A model generated the notes under the pieces. The model made no database searches and was not told the origin of the DNA. It worked only from the letters and a program-made list of their open reading frames with translations. Shown here piece after piece: positions 28,920 to 37,218 of a stretch of 40,555 nucleotides of DNA. Origin of the DNA: Rugamonas violacea (GTDB taxonomy: Bacteria; Pseudomonadota; Gammaproteobacteria; Burkholderiales; Burkholderiaceae_D). Position 1 is the stretch's first letter. Each line of letters begins with the position of its first letter. Where the stretch lies: assembly GCF_016461825.1 (NCBI RefSeq), contig NZ_JAEMNU010000123.1, forward strand, positions 248,683-289,237. Reading direction: 5' to 3'. A program made the translations under genes and the position numbers.

Positions 28920-31454
28920 CTAGTGCGTGGTCAGGAAGCTCTTCAACTTGTCCGAACGGGACGGCTGGCGCAGCTTGCTCATCGCCTTCGCTTCGATCTG
29001 GCGGATGCGTTCGCGCGTCACGTCAAACTGTTTACCCACTTCTTCCAGCGTGTGGTCGTTCGACATCTCGACGCCGTAGCGCATGCGCAGCACCTTGGCT
29101 TCGCGCGGCGTCAGCGAGTCCAGCACTTCCTTGATGACGTTGCGCATCGAGGCGTGCAGCGCGGCGTCGAGCGGCGCCAAGGTGGTGTTGTCCTCGATGA
29201 AGTCGCCCAGTTGCGAATCGCCGTCCTCGCCCATCGGCGTTTCCATCGAAATCGGCTCCTTGGCGATCTTCATGATCTCGCGCACCTTGTTCTCCGGCAT
29301 TTCCATCTTGACCGCCAGGGTCGCCAGGTCCGGCTCGCTGCCGGTTTCCTGCATGATCTGGCGCGAGATGCGGTTCATCTTGTTGATCGTCTCGATCATG
29401 TGCACCGGCACGCGGATGGTGCGCGCCATGTCGGCGATCGAACGGGTGATGGCCTGACGGATCCACCAGGTGGCGTAGGTGGAGAACTTGTAGCCGCGAC
29501 GGTATTCGAACTTGTCGACCGCCTTGAGCAGGCCGATGTTGCCCTCCTGGATCAAATCGAGGAACTGCAGGCCGCGGTTGATGTACTTCTTGGCGATCGA
29601 GATCACCAGGCGCAAGTTGGCCACGGTCATTTCGCGCTTGGCCTGGCGGGCGCGTTTCTCGCCGGCCGCCATCTGCTTGTTGATCTTGCGCAGGTCGGCC
29701 AGCGGCAGCGCCACGCGGGCCTGCAGGTCGATCATCTTCTTCTGCAGCTCTTTCACGGCCGGCACGTTGCGGCCCAGGATGGCGCTGTACGGATAGGCGC
29801 AATCGACTTCCAGGTCGACCCAGTCCAGGTCGCACTCGTTGCCCGGGAACACCTTGATGAAGTGGGCGCGCGGCATGCCGCACTTGTTGACGCACAATTC
29901 GAGCACGGCGCGCTCGATGTGGCGCACTTCCTCCATCTGCCCGCGCAGGGTGTCGCACAGCTTCTCGACCACCTTGGCGGTGAAGCGGATGCCCAGCAGC
30001 TCGGCCGAAATGGCTTCCTGCGCGGCGATGTAGGCCTTCGAGCCGTAGCCGCCGGTGGCCTTGCGCATCTTGTCGTACTGCGTCGAGATGACGTTGAACT
30101 TCTCCAACGCGGCTTTTTTCAGCTGCACCAGTTGCTCGGTCGAGAAGCCGGCCGCGCCGCCGTTGGCGTCGCCGTCCTCTTCCTCGACTTCCTCTTCCTC
30201 TTCCTCGTCGTCCTCGCCGGCCGCCGCCGCCGGCGCCGCCGCCGGCGCGCTGCCGCTGCTGGCCTCGTTGAGGTCGACGAAGCCGTCGACCACCTCGTCG
30301 ACCTTCAGCTCGTCGGCCTCGATCTTGCGGGCCAGCGCGACGATCTCGGCGATCGTCGTCGGGCAGGCCGAGATGGCCTGGATCATGTCCTTCAAGCCGC
30401 CCTCGATACGCTTGGCGATCTCGATCTCGCCTTCGCGCGTCAGCAGCGCCACGGCGCCCATCTCACGCATGTACATGCGCACCGGGTCGGTGGTGCGGCC
30501 GAAGTCGGAATCGACCGTCGACAGCGCGGTGGCGGCGGCCGCCTCGACCTCGTCGTCGCTGGTCACCGTCGCCACGCTGTCGGTCAGCAGCAGCGAATCG
30601 GCTTCCGGCGCGCGCTCGTAGATGGCGATGCCCATGTCGTTGAAGGTGGCGATGATGCCTTCGATCGCCTCCGGGTCGACAATGTTTTCCGGCAGTTGGT
30701 CGTTGATCTCGGCATAGGTCAGGAAGCCGCGCTCCTTGCCCATGTTGATCAGGTTCTTGATTTGCTGGCGCCGGCGCTCCAGATCCTCGGCCGAGGTCTT
30801 GGCGTCGCCGCCCAGCAGGTCGGCCGCGCCGCCCTTGGCCTTGCGCTCGCGCGCCTTCGAGACGGCCTTCAGTTCGGCCCGCTCGACGGCGTTCAGCGCC
30901 GCCACTTCGTCGTTTTCCGGCGTGAATTCGCTCGGCTTGCGGCCACGGCGGCCGGGCACCTTGACGCTAGGCAGCAGGTAGCCCGAGGTGTCGATGGCCG
31001 CCAGCGTGGCCGCGTCGGTGACCTGGCTGACCACCGGGCCGGCGGTGACGATGACCACCGGCGCCGGTTCGGCCTTGGCCTTGACCAGCTTGGATTTCGG
31101 CGCCACCACCTTGGGGCCGGCCGGCGCGGCCAGCGAGACGGCGGCCGAGGCGGCGCCGGCCTTGCGGGCGATCTTCACGCTCGGCGTCTTGAGCGGGGCG
31201 GCGCCATCGGCGGCCTCGGCGAGGGCGGCGTCGAGCACGGCGGCCGGCACGCTGACGGCGGCTTCGGCCGGCGCGGCGTCGGCCACGGCGGCGGCCAGGC
31301 GGGTTTTCTTCTTGACCACCACCGTTGCTTTTCCAGCTGCCTCTTGCGCATTATCGATCACATAAGATAAAGTCGTCTTAGGAACCACCAACGGCGCGGC
31401 GCTGGTGCGGGCGGCCTTGACGGACAGCGTTAAAGTTTTCGGCGTTTTTGTCAT
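28920..31454 (-). CDS. rpoD: primary sigma factor RpoD (sigma-70)
   Basis: The protein has 844 residues. Region 1.1 is at about 228-290, 1.2 at 320-353 (DPVRMYMREMGAVALLTREG), regions 2.1-2.4 at about 610-690 (FLDLIQEGNIGLLKAVDKFE, YKFSTYATWWIRQAITRSIA), region 3 at 695-770 and region 4 at 775-835 (RERIRQIEAKAMSKLRQP). These are complete, so it is a functional housekeeping sigma factor. The first 220 residues are an Ala/Lys/Pro/Val-rich, probably disordered extension; the non-conserved region carries an acidic run at 414-428. E. coli RpoD has 613 residues. dnaG, usually just upstream, is absent: the next gene upstream (proQ) is divergent. The leader (31455-31664) has no clear consensus promoter. 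Confidence 0.97.
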   Translation of the reverse strand: MTKTPKTLTLSVKAARTSAAPLVVPKTTLSYVIDNAQEAAGKATVVVKKKTRLAAAVADAAPAEAAVSVPAAVLDAALAEAADGAAPLKTPSVKIARKAGAASAAVSLAAPAGPKVVAPKSKLVKAKAEPAPVVIVTAGPVVSQVTDAATLAAIDTSGYLLPSVKVPGRRGRKPSEFTPENDEVAALNAVERAELKAVSKARERKAKGGAADLLGGDAKTSAEDLERRRQQIKNLINMGKERGFLTYAEINDQLPENIVDPEAIEGIIATFNDMGIAIYERAPEADSLLLTDSVATVTSDDEVEAAAATALSTVDSDFGRTTDPVRMYMREMGAVALLTREGEIEIAKRIEGGLKDMIQAISACPTTIAEIVALARKIEADELKVDEVVDGFVDLNEASSGSAPAAAPAAAAGEDDEEEEEEVEEEDGDANGGAAGFSTEQLVQLKKAALEKFNVISTQYDKMRKATGGYGSKAYIAAQEAISAELLGIRFTAKVVEKLCDTLRGQMEEVRHIERAVLELCVNKCGMPRAHFIKVFPGNECDLDWVDLEVDCAYPYSAILGRNVPAVKELQKKMIDLQARVALPLADLRKINKQMAAGEKRARQAKREMTVANLRLVISIAKKYINRGLQFLDLIQEGNIGLLKAVDKFEYRRGYKFSTYATWWIRQAITRSIADMARTIRVPVHMIETINKMNRISRQIMQETGSEPDLATLAVKMEMPENKVREIMKIAKEPISMETPMGEDGDSQLGDFIEDNTTLAPLDAALHASMRNVIKEVLDSLTPREAKVLRMRYGVEMSNDHTLEEVGKQFDVTRERIRQIEAKAMSKLRQPSRSDKLKSFLTTH

Positions 31455-31664
31455 GAATTTCTCTCAAATGCGAGGCCAGCGGTTCGCGGCGCGAAGTGAA
31501 TAATTCCACCTAAGCCTGCGTACCGGACTCGATGGAGCGTGTTTGCCTGCCCTTGCGGACGGCTGGACCACGAATTTACACAAACGCCACGACCCGGCGG
31601 ATGCCGCGAACGGCCGCACAGGAGTCGGGAGTGTTGTAAATTGTGACGTTATACCTAGCGGAAT

Positions 31665-31692
31665 AAAAAAAGCCCGCAAGCGAAACGGGCTT
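31665..31692 (-). terminator. intrinsic terminator upstream of rpoD
   Basis: On the minus strand AAGCCCG (31692-31686), a 9-nt loop and CGGGCTT (31676-31670) form a stem followed by TTTTTT. It lies 210 bp upstream of rpoD and so must end a transcript that starts within 31693-32000, where no convincing protein gene exists. A second short hairpin (TCTATT/AATAGA, 31696-31718) abuts it. Confidence 0.75.
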
Positions 31693-31783
31693 ATATCTAT
31701 TTTTCAGTGAAGAATAGAGAAGAGGGCAAATTATGCCGTATAGCGAGACATCAGGATAATTGATAAATCCAATATCCGACATC

Positions 31784-31866
31784 AAAAAACCATATAACAA
31801 GGGCGTAGCGCCCTTGCTAAACTTCTTGTACCTGACTGAAACCGCACCGCCCTACATGTGGTGCGT
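31784..31866 (-). ncRNA. candidate small RNA in the proQ-rpoD intergenic region
   Basis: The 548-bp gap 31455-32002 holds no convincing gene. On the minus strand a consensus TATAAT (31877-31872) would start RNA near 31866. That RNA begins with a possible hairpin CGCACC...GGTGCG (31865-31845 region), and a perfect 8-bp hairpin CAAGGGCG-CTA-CGCCCTTG (31816-31798) follows. Six T (31789-31784) come 8 nt later, so termination there is uncertain; the transcript may run on to the terminator at 31692-31665, about 200 nt in all. An inverted repeat CTGCGGC-N12-GCCGCAG (31884-31909) covers the -35 zone and no good -35 is seen. Structure and position only; no Rfam family recognised. Confidence 0.35.
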
Positions 31867-32002
31867 CAGTCATTATACAAGGTCTGCGGCCTAAAAGCAC
31901 CTGCCGCAGCGGAAGAAAAGTGTGGTTGAAACGACATGCTGGCTCAAAATGCACTGCATTCGCCTAGCCCGCATGATATGCTGGCGCCTCTTTGTGTAAC
32001 CA

Positions 32003-32512
32003 ATGAAGTCGATGAACACTAGCCTTACCCCCCAGCCTCAGGCAGACGAGCCAGGCAACACCCCGATTACCCCTGCCGCGAGCGCACCAGCGAGCGCGCC
32101 GACGACGACGCCGGCGCTGACCCCGCGCACGCTGTTGAAGCAGTTGCAGCAACAATTCCCCGCCTTCCGCGATTTCCTGCCCTTGTCCATCGGCATCGAC
32201 AAGCAGATCCTGGCGCGCCTGCCCGACCTGGACCGCAAGACCATGCGCACCGCGCTGGGCATCCACACCGGCTCGCTGCGCTATCTGAAGGTGATGGAGA
32301 AGGCCAAGCTGCGCTACGACCTCGACGGCACCGCCGGCGCGGAAGTGACCGACACCCACCGCAGCCACGCCACCCAGGTGCTGCAGGACCGCTTCAAGAA
32401 GGAAGCCGAGCGCAAGAAGGCCGAGCGCGACGCAGCCGCCGAGGAAGAAGCCAGCCGCGTGCGCGCCGACAAGCTCAACCAGCTGACCGCGAAGTTCTCG
32501 CGCAAGGGCTAA
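32003..32512 (+). CDS. proQ: ProQ/FinO-domain RNA chaperone
   Basis: This 169-residue RNA-binding protein has a short disordered Pro/Thr/Ala head (1-40). The FinO/ProQ domain (about 42-125) reads PRTLLKQLQQQFPAFRDFLP, then LPLSIGIDKQILARLPDLDR and RYLKVMEKAKLRYDLDG. A Lys/Glu-rich helical tail (FKKEAERKKAERDAAAEEEA) follows. ProQ proteins bind structured 3' ends of small RNAs and mRNAs and shape their stability. The C-terminal Tudor-like domain of E. coli ProQ is lacking, as in minimal ProQ proteins of other betaproteobacteria. Start at 32003 or the next ATG at 32012; neither has a clear Shine-Dalgarno. An exonuclease gene follows 1 bp after the stop codon. Confidence 0.93.
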   Translation: MKSMNTSLTPQPQADEPGNTPITPAASAPASAPTTTPALTPRTLLKQLQQQFPAFRDFLPLSIGIDKQILARLPDLDRKTMRTALGIHTGSLRYLKVMEKAKLRYDLDGTAGAEVTDTHRSHATQVLQDRFKKEAERKKAERDAAAEEEASRVRADKLNQLTAKFSRKG

Positions 32513-32513
32513 G

Positions 32514-33251
32514 TTGAGCCCGGACTTGACCGCCGAGACGCCGGCCCCGCCGGCGCAAACGCCCGCCGAACTGCCGCCCTACCACGGCATCGCCCTGGCC
32601 GATGTGCGCCTGGTGCGCACCCCGGCCGACGCCGAGGCGGCCCGCGCCGCGCTGCTGGCGGCCGACGCGATCGGCTTCGACACCGAGTCCAAGCCGACCT
32701 TCGCCAAGGGTGAAAGTTCAAGCGGGCCGCATCTGATCCAGCTGGCCACGGACGGCGTCGCCTATCTGTTCCAGATCGGCGCCAACCCGCCGCTGGCCGA
32801 ACTGCGCGCCATCCTCGAGTCGGAGCAGACCCTCAAGGTCGGCTTCGGCCTGTCCGACGACGTCAAGCGGCTGCACGCCAAGCTGGACATCCGCGCCGCC
32901 GGCGTGGTCGACCTCTCGGTGGCGCTGCGCGGCGGCCAACGCAACGACCTCGGCGCGAAAAGCGCGGTGGCCAAGTTCTTCGGCCAGAAGCTGCAGAAAT
33001 CCAAAAAGATCTCCACCACCAACTGGGCCAGCGCGCGCCTGAGCGACAAGCAGATCCTCTACGCAGCCGACGACGCCCAAGTGGCGCTGCGCGTCTACCG
33101 CCACTGGATCGCCGCCGGCGGCCAGTTGCCACCGTTGCGCCCGGCCAAGCCGCCACGGCCGCCGCGCCAGGCGCGCGCGCCGCGTGCGGCTACGCCGGCC
33201 GGCAACGGCGAGGCCGCGCCTGCGGCCGACGGCAAGGCAGAACCGGCCTGA
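32514..33251 (+). CDS. 3'-5' exonuclease of the DEDDy/RNase D-like family
   Basis: This 245-residue protein has one DnaQ/RNase D-type exonuclease domain (about 45-205) with all three motifs: Exo I GFDTES (Asp56, Glu58), Exo II VGFGLSDDVKRL (Asp115/116) and Exo III YAADDAQVAL (Tyr183, Asp187). The HRDC domains of full RNase D are absent; the tail is Ala/Pro/Arg-rich. The start is a TTG at 32514, as there is no in-frame ATG or suitable GTG before the domain, and AAGGG (32504-32508) precedes it. It lies 1 bp after proQ, so RNA handling by a chaperone and exonuclease from one message is suggested. DNA is an alternative substrate. Confidence 0.85.
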   Translation: MSPDLTAETPAPPAQTPAELPPYHGIALADVRLVRTPADAEAARAALLAADAIGFDTESKPTFAKGESSSGPHLIQLATDGVAYLFQIGANPPLAELRAILESEQTLKVGFGLSDDVKRLHAKLDIRAAGVVDLSVALRGGQRNDLGAKSAVAKFFGQKLQKSKKISTTNWASARLSDKQILYAADDAQVALRVYRHWIAAGGQLPPLRPAKPPRPPRQARAPRAATPAGNGEAAPAADGKAEPA

Positions 33252-33400
33252 CGCCATGCGCGCCGCCACCGTGCGGCGCCGCGCAGCCAACTGATCCGCT
33301 TTTCGCGCGGCTTCTGCGCCTGTCCTTAAACCGCGCCCGGGTATATCCTTGTGACGAGGCCCATTTTGCCGGGCCATCCTTTCATTGAACGGTATCGTCC

Positions 33401-34129
33401 ATGACCATTTTCCCGCTTGCCTCCAGCGCGCTGCTGGGCGCCGCCACGCTGGCCCTGGCCGCCGCCAGCCTGCCCGCCTTCGCCGCCGCGCCCGCCACCC
33501 TGCCCGACACGCTGGCGCAGCGCGTCGCCGCCTGCACCGCCTGCCACGCCATCAAGGAAAGCCGCGACACCTTCTTTCCTCGCATCGCCGGCAAGCCGGC
33601 CGGCTACCTGTACAACCAGCTGATCAACTTCCGCCAGGGCCGGCGCCACTATCCGATGATGAACTACATGGTCGAACACCTGCCCGACGCCTATTTGCGC
33701 GAGATCGCCGACTACTTCTCGGCCCAGCATCCGCCCTACCCGCCGCCGCTGGCCAGCCGCCTGGGCGCGCCCATGCTGGAGCGCGGCCGCACGCTGGTGT
33801 TCAACGGCGACCCGGCCAAAAAGGTGCCGGCCTGCGTCGCCTGCCACGGCCAGCAGCTGACCGGCGTGACGCCGGCCGTGCCCGGCCTGATCGGCCTGCC
33901 GGCCGACTACATCAACGCCCAGTTCGGCGCCTGGCGCAACCAGACCCGCCACGCCCAGGCGCCCGACTGCATGGCCGACATCGCCGGCCGCCTGTCCGAC
34001 GGCGACGTCGCCGCCGTCTCGGGCTGGTTGTCCAGCCAGGTCGCCGATCCGGCCGCCCGGCCCGCCACCAGCATCGCCCTGCCCCTGCCGCTGCAATGCG
34101 GCAGCATGCCCGCCCAGTCCGCCCAGTAG
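33401..34129 (+). CDS. di-haem cytochrome c
   Basis: This 242-residue periplasmic protein has a signal peptide (hydrophobic to about 28, cleavage after AFA) and two c-type haem sites, CTACH (45-49) and CVACH (145-149). The halves resemble each other in the cytochrome c4 manner, with RIAGKPAGYLYNQLINFRQG and LIGLPADYINAQFGAW before the expected distal Met ligands. It is the first gene of a pair with a tri-haem cytochrome 18 bp downstream, an electron-transfer unit. The usual dehydrogenase partner is not in the window. Confidence 0.92.
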   Translation: MTIFPLASSALLGAATLALAAASLPAFAAAPATLPDTLAQRVAACTACHAIKESRDTFFPRIAGKPAGYLYNQLINFRQGRRHYPMMNYMVEHLPDAYLREIADYFSAQHPPYPPPLASRLGAPMLERGRTLVFNGDPAKKVPACVACHGQQLTGVTPAVPGLIGLPADYINAQFGAWRNQTRHAQAPDCMADIAGRLSDGDVAAVSGWLSSQVADPAARPATSIALPLPLQCGSMPAQSAQ

Positions 34130-34147
34130 TCCGAGGATGCCCCACCC

Positions 34148-35428
34148 ATGAAAAAACTCCCCCTCGTCCTCATCGGCAGCGGCCTCGCCCTGACCGCCCT
34201 GCTGGCCCTGCTGCTGTGGCCGCGCGACGACGCCGGCCCGCCGCCCTCGCCGGCCGCCGCCGCCCTGCCGCTGCAGGAAAGAATCGCCCGTGGCGCCTAC
34301 CTGGCCAAGGCCGGCGACTGCATGGCCTGCCACACCACGCGCGGCGGCGCCGCCTACGCCGGCGGCCGCGCCCTGCAAACGCCGTTCGGCGGCGTGGTCT
34401 CGCCCAACATCACGCCCGACCGCGAGACCGGCATCGGCGGCTGGAACGCGACGGACTTCTGGAACGCCCTGCACAACGGCAAGTCCAAGGACGGCCGCCT
34501 GCTGTATCCGGCCTTCCCCTACACCAATTACACCAAGGTCACGCGCGACGACGCCGATGCCCTGTTCACCTATTTCCAATCGCTCGCGCCGGTCAAGCAG
34601 AGCAACGCCGCGCACAGCCTGCGCTTCCCCTACAACCAGCAGATCATGCTGGCGGCCTGGCGCGCGCTGTACTTCAAGCCGGCCGTCTACCAGCCGCAGG
34701 CGGCCCAGTCGCTGAGCTGGAATCGGGGCGCCTACCTGGTCGAAGGCCTGGGCCACTGCAGCGCCTGCCACAGCGCGCGCAACAGCCTGGGCGCCAGCGC
34801 CGACACCCTGTCCGGCGGCATGATCCCCATCCTCGGCTGGTACGCGCCGTCGCTGACCTCGGACGCCGAGGCCGGCCTGGGCGAATGGCTGCCCGCCCAC
34901 ATCAGCGCGCTGTTGAAGACCGGCGTGTCGCCGCGCGCCACCGTGTTCGGCCCGATGGCCGAGGTGGTGCGCGAGAGCCTGCAGCATCTGGACGACGCCG
35001 ACATCGGCGCCATGGCGGTGTATCTGAAATCGCTGCCGGCCAGGCATGAGCCGTCCGACTATGAGCGCGACAAGTCGCCGCCGGCGCAGGCCTTCCTGGC
35101 GGCCGGCGCCAAGCTGTACGAAACCCATTGTGTCGATTGCCACGGCAGCGGCGGCGCCGGGCTGCCGCCGGCCTATCCGCCGCTGGCCGGCAACCGCGCG
35201 CTGACCACGGACGAGGCGGTCAATCCGATCCGCATCGTGCTCAACGGCGGCTTCGCGCCCGGCACGGCGGGCAATCCGCGCCCCTACGGCATGCCGCCGT
35301 TCGGCCATGTGCTCAACGACGGCGAAGTGGCGGCCGTGGTGTCTTACCTGCGTAGTGCGTGGGGGAATAATGCGCCGCCGGTCAGCGGGCAGGATGTGAA
35401 CCGCTACCGCAACATTCCGCTCGACTGA
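34148..35428 (+). CDS. tri-haem cytochrome c, alcohol/gluconate dehydrogenase subunit type
   Basis: This 426-residue protein has an N-terminal membrane anchor or signal (about 4-24, LVLIGSGLALTALLALLLW) and three haem sites: CMACH (58-62), CSACH (204-208) and CVDCH (328-332). RGAYLAKAGDCMACHT and SPNITPDRETGIGGW are typical of the cytochrome subunit of membrane-bound alcohol, gluconate and aldehyde dehydrogenases, which passes electrons to ubiquinone or terminal oxidases. No quinoprotein, flavoprotein or molybdenum subunit lies next to it, so its donor must be encoded elsewhere. It is probably co-transcribed with the di-haem cytochrome upstream. Confidence 0.93.
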   Translation: MKKLPLVLIGSGLALTALLALLLWPRDDAGPPPSPAAAALPLQERIARGAYLAKAGDCMACHTTRGGAAYAGGRALQTPFGGVVSPNITPDRETGIGGWNATDFWNALHNGKSKDGRLLYPAFPYTNYTKVTRDDADALFTYFQSLAPVKQSNAAHSLRFPYNQQIMLAAWRALYFKPAVYQPQAAQSLSWNRGAYLVEGLGHCSACHSARNSLGASADTLSGGMIPILGWYAPSLTSDAEAGLGEWLPAHISALLKTGVSPRATVFGPMAEVVRESLQHLDDADIGAMAVYLKSLPARHEPSDYERDKSPPAQAFLAAGAKLYETHCVDCHGSGGAGLPPAYPPLAGNRALTTDEAVNPIRIVLNGGFAPGTAGNPRPYGMPPFGHVLNDGEVAAVVSYLRSAWGNNAPPVSGQDVNRYRNIPLD

Positions 35429-35484
35429 GCGGCGCCGCGGCCGGCGTTGGTGCGCCCCGCCGCGCCCTGGCGGGCGGCGGGGCC

Positions 35485-35504
35485 GGGCCGGCGCTGGCCG
35501 GCCC
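35485..35504. terminator. GC hairpin between convergent genes
   Basis: GGGCCGGC (35485-35492), a 4-nt loop and GCCGGCCC (35497-35504) are perfectly complementary, between the cytochrome stop and the RlmI-like stop. No T-run follows on either strand, so it could protect 3' ends rather than terminate by itself. Confidence 0.45.
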
Positions 35505-35539
35505 AACGGGGTGGACGCGGCGCGTCCGTCCCGGCGGGA

Positions 35540-36172
35540 TCAGCGATAGCGGAAGCCGGTGCGCAGGTCCATGCTGAAGTGCTTGCCGCCGTCGGTCACG
35601 TTGACGGACTCGGGCGGCTCCTCGCCGGCCAGCGTGCCGGAGAACAAGGGCAGGCCCTCGCCTTTGCGCATCAGTTCGTCGCAACGCTCGTAGACGTTGG
35701 GGCAACCGGTCTCGGCCAGCAAAGCCTGGACGATCGGCACCTTCCAGGCGTCGACGCCACCGGCCTGGAACTGGCAGATCAAATAGCCGTTCACGCCGCC
35801 GTAGCTGTCCACCAGCAGGCCGGACAAGCCGTCCTCGTCGCCCTTGATGAGCGGCACGATCTGGCTCGGCGCCGCCTTCTTCACGCTGACCAGGCGCTTT
35901 TGCACGGCCGCCTTGACGCGCCGCTTCATCATCGCGTGGTCGATCGGCTCGTCCTCCTTGAAGGTCCAGATCCGCGCGCGGATCTGCGATTTCGAGTTGT
36001 AGGCGGCGCGCGCGATGAACTGGTGGGCGGAGCTTTGCACGATGGCGTTCGAGCCCGGCTTCATTTTCTCCTGCGGTTTGCCGTCGACCTTGTCGATCGC
36101 GGAGGCGTAGATCAAGAGTTCGCCGGCCAGCAAGTTCTTTTCCTTGCCCTGTTTGATGGTGATGATAAGCAT
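35540..36172 (-). CDS. RlmI-like protein lacking the methyltransferase domain
   Basis: The protein has 210 residues. It aligns from memory with the N-terminal half of RlmI, the 23S rRNA m5C1962 methyltransferase: a PUA domain (about 1-75, ITIKQGKEKNLLAGELLIYA, SQIRARIWTFKEDEPIDHAM), then the linker domain (GDEDGLSGLLVDSYGGVNGY, VYERCDELMRKGEGLPLF, GEEPPESVNVTDGGKHFSMD). RlmI then has TG-x-(F/Y)-x-DQR and about 180 residues of SAM-binding fold. Here the frame reads RTGFRYR and stops, and the remaining 110 bp before the next gene cannot hold the catalytic domain in any frame. It is either a 3'-deleted remnant or a shortened RNA-binding protein. The coding sequence is otherwise clean, and GGAA precedes the ATG. 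Confidence 0.8.
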   Translation of the reverse strand: MLIITIKQGKEKNLLAGELLIYASAIDKVDGKPQEKMKPGSNAIVQSSAHQFIARAAYNSKSQIRARIWTFKEDEPIDHAMMKRRVKAAVQKRLVSVKKAAPSQIVPLIKGDEDGLSGLLVDSYGGVNGYLICQFQAGGVDAWKVPIVQALLAETGCPNVYERCDELMRKGEGLPLFSGTLAGEEPPESVNVTDGGKHFSMDLRTGFRYR

Positions 36173-36489
36173 GTGATTCCAGTGAGATCGACCGGCCCGG
36201 GCCGGTCATTGAGAAGCTGCGCCGCAGGACGGCGCAATACCGGCATGATACCTCATCCGCCGCCGCCTTCCGCTCATCTTCCGGCCAAGTTGCCGCCCGC
36301 CACCGGGGCAACAGCGGGCCGACAGCGGGCCGACAGCGGCGCCGCCCGTCGGCGCCGCCGGCATTCTGCACCGCCTCGGCTGCAATCCGTCGCAACGGCG
36401 TTGGCGCCGCGGCGCCGCCGGCCTACCATGCGTGCACTGTCAAACCCACCGATTCGACACCATCAACCAGCCCCCCACAGGAGAACCCC
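36173..36489. other. 317-bp intergenic region with short direct repeats
   Basis: This gap separates two divergent genes and should hold both promoters. I see no consensus promoter. It contains ACAGCGGGCCG repeated in tandem near 36311-36332 and a GC-rich hairpin potential (GGCGCCGCC near 36339-36359). A good AGGAG is positioned just before the ATG at 36490. Confidence 0.5.
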
Positions 36490-37218
36490 ATGCAACGCAC
36501 CCCATCCCTGCGCCACCACCTGCGCCACCTGCTGCTCGCCGCCAGCGCCCTGGCCGTCGCCGCGCCGCTGACGCTGGGCACGGCCCAGGCCTCGCCGTTG
36601 GACTGGCTGCGCGGCGAAACGGTCAAGGGCAGCGGCAAGATGATCAGCCAGACCCGCGAACTGGGCCACTTCAACGCCATGGCGCTGAGCACCGGCGGCA
36701 ACGTCGAGATCCGACTCGGCAACAGCGAGAGCGTCACCATCGAGGCCGACGACAACATCCTGCCGCTGATCGAGACCGTGGTCGAGAACGGCACCCTGCG
36801 CATCCGGCCGCTGCAGAAGGCCCAGCACCTCGACATCCGCAACCTGAAGCTGGTGGTGCAGGCGCGCAGCCTGGAGCGGGTTTCGATGGCCGGCTCCGGC
36901 ACCATCAACGCCGACCGTCTGCAGGGCGAGAAGCTGCAATTCGACGTGGGCGGTTCCGGCTCGATCAATGTCGCCAAGCTCAACAGCGAAGCGGTGACCA
37001 TCTCGATCGGCGGCAGCGGCAGCATGAAGGCCGGCGGCAACACCGAGCGCCTGCAAGTGTCGATCGGCGGCTCGGGCACCGTGCACACCGGCCAGTTGGC
37101 CGTGCGCGATGCGGTGATCAACATCGGCGGCTCCGGCCAAGCCACCGTGTCGGCGCAAAAGTCGCTCAGCCTGAGCGTGGCCGGCTCCGGCAGCATCGGC
37201 TACTACGGCGATCCATAG
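36490..37218 (+). CDS. exported DUF2807 (GIN-domain, head) protein, ending at a premature TAG
   Basis: The protein has 242 residues. A signal peptide (hydrophobic 14-30, cleaved after TAQA) is followed by the DUF2807 beta-solenoid, with one GSG-type turn per rung: MAGSGTINADRL, VGGSGSINVAKL, IGGSGSMKAGG, IGGSGTVHTG, IGGSGQATVS, VAGSGSIGYYGDP. These periplasmic or surface beta-helical proteins are called putative auto-transporter adhesin head domains; function is unknown. The frame stops at TAG (37216-37218) directly after GDP. The next 19 codons in the same frame encode VSKSVTGSGTIKRLGGMPQ and end in TAA; this is what the family normally has after GDP, so the TAG looks like a recent nonsense change. 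AGGAG precedes the ATG. Confidence 0.9.
   Translation: MQRTPSLRHHLRHLLLAASALAVAAPLTLGTAQASPLDWLRGETVKGSGKMISQTRELGHFNAMALSTGGNVEIRLGNSESVTIEADDNILPLIETVVENGTLRIRPLQKAQHLDIRNLKLVVQARSLERVSMAGSGTINADRLQGEKLQFDVGGSGSINVAKLNSEAVTISIGGSGSMKAGGNTERLQVSIGGSGTVHTGQLAVRDAVINIGGSGQATVSAQKSLSLSVAGSGSIGYYGDP

Noticed and set aside
28791..31370. Long open frame on the plus strand antisense to rpoD
   Set aside because: It has the same shadow composition (His/Arg/Gln/Leu) and covers the well-conserved rpoD regions.
31576..31800. Minus-strand frame upstream of rpoD (MLYGFLMSDIGFINYPD...)
   Set aside because: It runs through a clear intrinsic terminator and has no ribosome site or recognisable domain; the region looks RNA-structural, not coding.
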